Source of the DNA: Paenibacillus plantarum | Lineage (GTDB): Bacteria; Bacillota; Bacilli; Paenibacillales; NBRC-103111 | Reading direction: 5' to 3' | NCBI RefSeq assembly: GCF_013141695.1 | Contig: NZ_WHNY01000047.1 | Span: forward strand, 1 to 63,155 | Length of the DNA stretch: 63,155 nucleotides | Shown: positions 59,384 to 63,155 of the stretch, piece after piece | How the letters are laid out: each line of letters starts with the position of its first letter | Numbering within the stretch: the stretch's first letter is position 1 | The notes under the pieces: model-generated | Database searches by the model: none | Told to the model about the DNA's origin: nothing | The model's input: the letters and a program-made list of their open reading frames with translations, nothing else | Position numbers and translations under genes: made by a program

Positions 59384-60985
59384 TTATTTCTGAAGGGCTA
59401 TCGCTTTAAAAATGACGACAGCAGCCTCTGCGCGAGTGGTATTGATTTTTGCTCTAAAAGTACCATCCTCATAACCGTTAATTAACCCGTTTTCGGCTGC
59501 AGAAGCTATAGCTTCCGTTGCCCAACTGGAAACAGCCGAATTGTCCAAAAAGCTGACGGACTTACTTGAAACATCCAGCCTCAACGCGCGGAATACAATC
59601 ACTGCCATTTGCTCACGAGTAATCAGATCGTTCGGACGGAAGGTATGATCTTCAAAACCGGAAACAATCCCCAAAGCTGCGGCCGTACTGATCGAATCCT
59701 TAGCCCAATGATCGGTTGTATCGTTAAAGGCTCTGCTATCCGGTGCTGTCAACCTGAGAGCCTTTACCAAGATGGAGACGAACTCAGCTCTTGTAATAGA
59801 GTCATTCGGTTTAAAGGCCATATCCGGGTATCCGTTGATTGCCCCTGTTTGAACCAAATCTCGAATGCTGGCTTCCGCCCAGTGGCCCTTGATATCAGTC
59901 AAGTTCGTTTCGCTTGTCGACGGTAAGGGGGGCTGAACTCGTTCTGAAACGAGCACAGCGAACTTCCCGAAATGGGTGACAGAACCGGATACGGTGCCGC
60001 TAGCTTGATCGACCTTCACATTGTCCAGTACTACCCATTTGTTTGTTTGTTCATTCAGCCAGTAGACTGCTGCTTTACTCTTATTGAAGTCTAGCTTCGA
60101 CTTGTCGAAGGCAAGAACTATCGTAACCGGCTTTATAAATTCGCCATCGCTGTTTTTCTTTATATCGTAAACATCCCCAAGCCACTGAAGGGAAACATCT
60201 TTAGGCAATTTTGAGATGTCGGCCAATTTATCCACGGTTACTTGAATGGTTTTGTCCGTAGCCCCTTCTGGAATGGAAAACTTAACGTTGCCAAGAGTGA
60301 ACTCGGCACTGGAGTATGCGTCTATCGTAAAACGATCGGACGGAGCGCTTCCTCCGCCACCGCCAGCAGTAGGAGGTGTAGCCGGTGTAGTCGTAACTGG
60401 CGTATAGACCACAAATTTCGTGAAGTGCTTCGTCCAAATGACAATGTCGCTGCCAACGGTGATCTTTGCCTCACCACTGGTTGCTATTTCACTGTCTGCC
60501 GCAGCTTGGGTGTCAGCTGAAATCGTGCTTGTAATTGGCATAAACACGCCGCCGATTACAAACCCGACCGATTTCCCCCCCATGTTCGGGATTAACAAAC
60601 GCACCGCATGATCGAAGGTTAATGATACGTCAGAGGAGCCTACTTCAATGACGGCGTTCACGTCTGCATTATTGACCGATACGCTGCTAGTGCTCTGTAC
60701 GACCGGTAGTTTAATTGTCCCGTCCCAACTCGCGGGAGCCGTAATTTTCGTTCCTTCCGGGATTACAACGCTCACATTGCCTAATGAAGTAGCCGCTTTA
60801 ACGTCTACCAGCGGCAGAGTCGCTTCTTTGTTTGACCCCACCGCTACCGGTGTGACGGCAACATTGGCATCCGCTATGCCTAAGGGAACTTCAATGGATA
60901 CGGGTGTGCCCGGCGTTAACAGTATCGGTGTTGCAGAATGAACCGTCTGGACTGCCAAACAGATCGAAATTCCGGCCACCGTCAT
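59384..60985 (-). CDS. SLH-domain surface protein, 5' end probably truncated
   Basis: A 533-residue frame. It begins in the middle of what looks like a signal peptide (MTVAGISICLAVQTVHSA). Two ZU5-like/adhesin-type beta domains follow (about 20-195 and 215-350) around a Gly-rich hinge (TAGGGGGSAPS). Three SLH domains end the protein (NLTDIKGHWAEASIRDLV, AFNDTTDHWAKDSIST, SFLDNSAVSSWATEAI). No ribosome binding site precedes the ATG, and the bases there belong to a cyclase gene on the other strand. So the original start, and its promoter, were probably lost in a deletion. The body itself is intact. Confidence 0.78.
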   Translation of the reverse strand: MTVAGISICLAVQTVHSATPILLTPGTPVSIEVPLGIADANVAVTPVAVGSNKEATLPLVDVKAATSLGNVSVVIPEGTKITAPASWDGTIKLPVVQSTSSVSVNNADVNAVIEVGSSDVSLTFDHAVRLLIPNMGGKSVGFVIGGVFMPITSTISADTQAAADSEIATSGEAKITVGSDIVIWTKHFTKFVVYTPVTTTPATPPTAGGGGGSAPSDRFTIDAYSSAEFTLGNVKFSIPEGATDKTIQVTVDKLADISKLPKDVSLQWLGDVYDIKKNSDGEFIKPVTIVLAFDKSKLDFNKSKAAVYWLNEQTNKWVVLDNVKVDQASGTVSGSVTHFGKFAVLVSERVQPPLPSTSETNLTDIKGHWAEASIRDLVQTGAINGYPDMAFKPNDSITRAEFVSILVKALRLTAPDSRAFNDTTDHWAKDSISTAAALGIVSGFEDHTFRPNDLITREQMAVIVFRALRLDVSSKSVSFLDNSAVSSWATEAIASAAENGLINGYEDGTFRAKINTTRAEAAVVIFKAIALQK

Positions 60986-61520
60986 GTTTGCCGACTTGAG
61001 GGGGTATACCCGTCTATCGGAACATGCCGATCCAGCTGATATTGCACGGTTGTTAGAGAAATTTTATGATGAATGCGCGCCGGCGATTTGGAAGAGAGAT
61101 GGCATTATTAATAAAATGATCGGTGACGCGGTGCTTTCTATATTTAATTTCCCCTTGGAGCGGCACGATCACGTCCACCAGGCCGTCATGGCCGCCATAG
61201 AGATCCAAAGAAAATGCAGAGATATGCAGTCCGAATTTTCAGCTATATCAGGCGTGGACGCCCCGGTCAAAATCGGAATTGGCATCCATACAGGTACGGC
61301 CTCTATAGGCGAATTTGGCACAGCTTATAAGGATTTCACGATTATTGGGTCTGTTGTCAATAAAGCTTCCCGAATTCAAGGCGCAGCCCAAAATGGGGAA
61401 ACCTTGATATCAGACGATGCCTATCACTGCATCAAAGCCGATTACCCACATTTGGAACCCCATACTTATAACCTGAAGGGTATTGACCAACCCGTTGTTG
61501 CCTACGCTGTTCCGTTGTAA
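60975..61520 (+). pseudogene. 5'-truncated class III adenylate/guanylate cyclase
   Basis: The frame reads ATVMFADLRGYTRLSEHAD, then INKMIGDAVLSIFNFPL, IGIGIHTGTASIGEFGT and DFTIIGSVVNKASRIQGAAQ. These are the two metal-binding Asp sites and the catalytic Asn/Arg region of a class III nucleotidyl cyclase, all intact to a proper stop. The N-terminal sensor part and any start with a ribosome binding site are missing; upstream sequence belongs to the SLH gene on the other strand. A full-length protein of this type usually has CHASE2 or GAF/TPR domains before this point. Confidence 0.8.
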
Positions 61521-61791
61521 TGTAACCCAGTCGGTTTCATTAGGAGTAGTAGTACACATCAGCAATTATAAGAATTTCTTAGTACTCACCGAGTTTCCCT
61601 AAAAAAGATTTTCTCCGTTGCTTGTGATACGGTTAAGCTTAACCTACCCTACGGCGAAAAAGACACCCTCGCTCGAGTGCCTTTTCACTTTCCCGATTCT
61701 ATTAACAAAACTTCAACTAGGGATCTACCAGTTGCTTTTACATAGAATGTTTATCCACGTGAATGTTATGAGAACTCCATGTCAAAACCGA

Positions 61792-62736
61792 CTAGGTGGC
61801 ATCCTTCTGTTCCAGCCATCTCAAAATCGTTTGATTTGTTTCCTGCGGCTTTTCTTCCTGGATCCAATGACCGCAATCCAGATTGACCACTTCCACATTG
61901 GGCACGAACTTTGTAAGGTTTTCGGACTTCGCAACCATATCCCGGTCGCCGTAGATCATGAGGGTCGGCTGCTGGATGATTGGGTTCGCTTGCGCCAATA
62001 AGCGCCAGTTGCGGTCAAGATTCCTGTACCAATTTATGCTGCCCGTGAACCCTGATGTTTCAAAAGCGGAGACGTAAACGGCCAGCTCGCTTTCGCTCAT
62101 TACGGGCTCACCGAGGGGTGTTTCTGCTCTGGCGAGGTTGATCAACGCCATACCTGGCTCAGGTGCTCTGAGAGGTTCGTTCTTCCGGTACAGGTTACGA
62201 AGAAACCTGTATGTATTGTCTTCGAATACGGCGTCCGCGACACCTGGCTGTCGATTGAAATGGACGAAATAGAAATCGCCGCCAAGTATTTCTTCCATGA
62301 ACTCGATCCAGGGTTTTTCTCCGCGCTCTTGGTAAGGCAAGCTCAGATTTACCACTTTATTGACGCGGTTGGGATGCAACAAGGTCAGTCCCCAAACGAC
62401 GAATGCACCCCAGTCATGACCTACAAAGGTAGCGTCCTCGTATCCATAGTGATCGAGAAGCGCGATGAGGTCACCCGACAAGTGTTCAATGTCATAGTCT
62501 GTTACTTCGGTCGGACGGGATGAGTTGCCGTAACCTCGCTGGTTGGGGACGATGACATGGTAGCCCGCTGCGGCAAGTGCATCCATCTGATGGCGCCATG
62601 AATAGGCATGCTCTGGCCAGCCGTGGCAGAGTACAATAGGTTTGCCTGCGTTTTCTCGGCCTGCTTCAAACACTTCAAGTTCTACACCGTTAACTGAAAT
62701 AAGGGTGGGCTTGGGAAAATCGGTTGGATTAAACAT
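61792..62736 (-). CDS. Alpha/beta hydrolase, epoxide-hydrolase-like
   Basis: A 314-residue alpha/beta hydrolase. VLCHGWPEHAYSWRHQMDAL is the HGxP oxyanion motif, TFVGHDWGAFVVW the nucleophile elbow with Asp, and the late LDCGHWIQEEKP holds the catalytic His; YGDRDMVAK likely gives the acid. HDWG instead of GHSxG and a Tyr-bearing lid mark epoxide hydrolases and haloalkane dehalogenases. AAGGAGG precedes the ATG. It is divergent from the WYL-type regulator at 62836, with a perfect operator between. Confidence 0.9.
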   Translation of the reverse strand: MFNPTDFPKPTLISVNGVELEVFEAGRENAGKPIVLCHGWPEHAYSWRHQMDALAAAGYHVIVPNQRGYGNSSRPTEVTDYDIEHLSGDLIALLDHYGYEDATFVGHDWGAFVVWGLTLLHPNRVNKVVNLSLPYQERGEKPWIEFMEEILGGDFYFVHFNRQPGVADAVFEDNTYRFLRNLYRKNEPLRAPEPGMALINLARAETPLGEPVMSESELAVYVSAFETSGFTGSINWYRNLDRNWRLLAQANPIIQQPTLMIYGDRDMVAKSENLTKFVPNVEVVNLDCGHWIQEEKPQETNQTILRWLEQKDAT

Positions 62737-62780
62737 TAAATTAAAACCTCCTTCTTGTGATACCTGTAGTATACTGAATA

Positions 62781-62806
62781 AAAGGTGACATCATAGTGTC
62801 ACCTTT
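62781..62806. promoter_or_regulatory. Perfect operator between hydrolase and WYL-type regulator
   Basis: AAAGGTGACA-TCATAG-TGTCACCTTT, 10-bp arms. It is 44 bp from the hydrolase start and 29 bp from the regulator start, placed to control both. Spaced GTGACA-N6-TGTCAC dyads are typical YafY-type sites. Confidence 0.85.
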
Positions 62807-62835
62807 CTGAAATCATGTAAAATAAGAGGGCAATT

Positions 62836-63155
62836 ATGAACAAAGTGGAGAGACTCATTTCGATTATCATGGTATTGCTGAGAAAAGAAATTGTTTCTAC
62901 AACGAAATTCTCACAACTATTCAATGTCTCCAAAAGAACGATCCTTCGCGATATGGAAACATTGAACTTAGCGAACATCCCGATCTACTCTGTCACTGGA
63001 GTCAAAGGCGGCTACGCCATAATGGACGAATACAAGGTCGATAAACGCCTTCTAAGCAGCTCCGATTTACAGAATATATTGGCTGCGCTCGGCGGATTGG
63101 AACAACTCCTCTTTACTGAAGATGTGGAAAGAACGATAAAAAAAATAGAGGCAAT
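62836..63155 (+). CDS. YafY-type HTH/WYL regulator, partial
   Basis: The first 106 residues of a regulator, cut by the window edge. The HTH reads VSTTKFSQLFNVSKRTILRDM and the wing VKGGYAIMDEY; YKVDKRLLSSSDLQNILAAL begins the linker to the WYL domain. AGAGGG precedes the ATG. By position it controls the divergent hydrolase. Confidence 0.85.
   Translation, partial: MNKVERLISIIMVLLRKEIVSTTKFSQLFNVSKRTILRDMETLNLANIPIYSVTGVKGGYAIMDEYKVDKRLLSSSDLQNILAALGGLEQLLFTEDVERTIKKIEA

Noticed and set aside
1..63155. CRISPR arrays, tRNA or rRNA genes, insertion sequences, prophage
   Set aside because: I found no regularly spaced repeats, cloverleaf-like or rRNA-like sequence, transposase or integrase genes.

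Overview
The window looks like chromosomal DNA of a Paenibacillus or a close relative. Evidence for this: an Lpl-type sugar ABC system with a YesN/AraC-type regulator, SLH-domain surface proteins, a YheC/D spore-coat ATP-grasp protein, an AA10 chitin/cellulose monooxygenase, a CAP plus copper-amine-oxidase-stalk secreted protein, a Btr-like siderophore regulator, and many paired TetR, MarR, MerR and WYL regulators with strong GGAGG ribosome binding sites. I see no rRNA, tRNA, CRISPR array, insertion sequence or prophage.

Layout. 1-5.5 kb: secreted and surface proteins (a discoidin-domain protein cut by the window edge, AA10, CAP). 5.5-7.3 kb: an unrecognised small protein and a MarR-controlled FMN reductase with a clear operator. 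7.3-12.6 kb: a three-gene minus-strand polysaccharide operon (GT2 plus GtrA, BcsA/PilZ-like synthase, polytopic membrane protein). 12.8-16 kb: methyltransferase, small kinase, TetR with a PanE-like reductase. 16-22 kb: lipoprotein, two permeases and an AraC-type sensor regulator of a carbohydrate ABC importer. 22-25.4 kb: LamG protein, TetR and DHA2 efflux pump. 25.4-27 kb: AT-rich Fic gene plus a 32-residue zinc-ribbon microprotein. 27.1-30 kb: effector-binding, DoxX and unknown-family genes, with one decayed paralogue, divergent from a WYL regulator. 30-32.9 kb: siderophore regulator and binding protein behind a Fur-like box.

32.9-37.1 kb is the most interesting region. A seven-membrane-helix histidine kinase, preceded by a sequence matching the sigma-H consensus and by Spo0A-type boxes, faces three tandem genes for 82-83 residue peptides with nitrile-hydratase-like leader (NHLP) domains. 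Each peptide ends in a short tail with a penultimate Trp. Upstream of them on the same strand is a class I isoprenoid synthase-like protein with two DDxxD motifs. Receptor kinase, Trp-ended precursor and isoprenoid synthase are the parts of a ComQ-ComX-ComP-type prenyl-peptide signalling system, but with a different precursor family and a sporulation-kinase-like receptor. Fragments of the kinase 3' end and of a synthase 3' end lie between the precursor genes and record how the locus was tandemly duplicated.

37-44 kb: MerR/nitroreductase, FAD monooxygenase, an MFS/TetR pair with three operator copies, an ABC-F protein, YheC/D. 44.4-50.3 kb: a small protein, a gene relic, and deoD-nupC-deoB nucleoside salvage with a PRD/Mga-like regulator. 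50.4-61.5 kb: a two-component system with a dead partner kinase, a roughly 1500-residue SLH adhesin, a second SLH protein and a truncated adenylate cyclase, with several recombination scars. 61.8-63.2 kb: an alpha/beta hydrolase and a divergent WYL-type regulator cut by the window edge, with a perfect operator between them.
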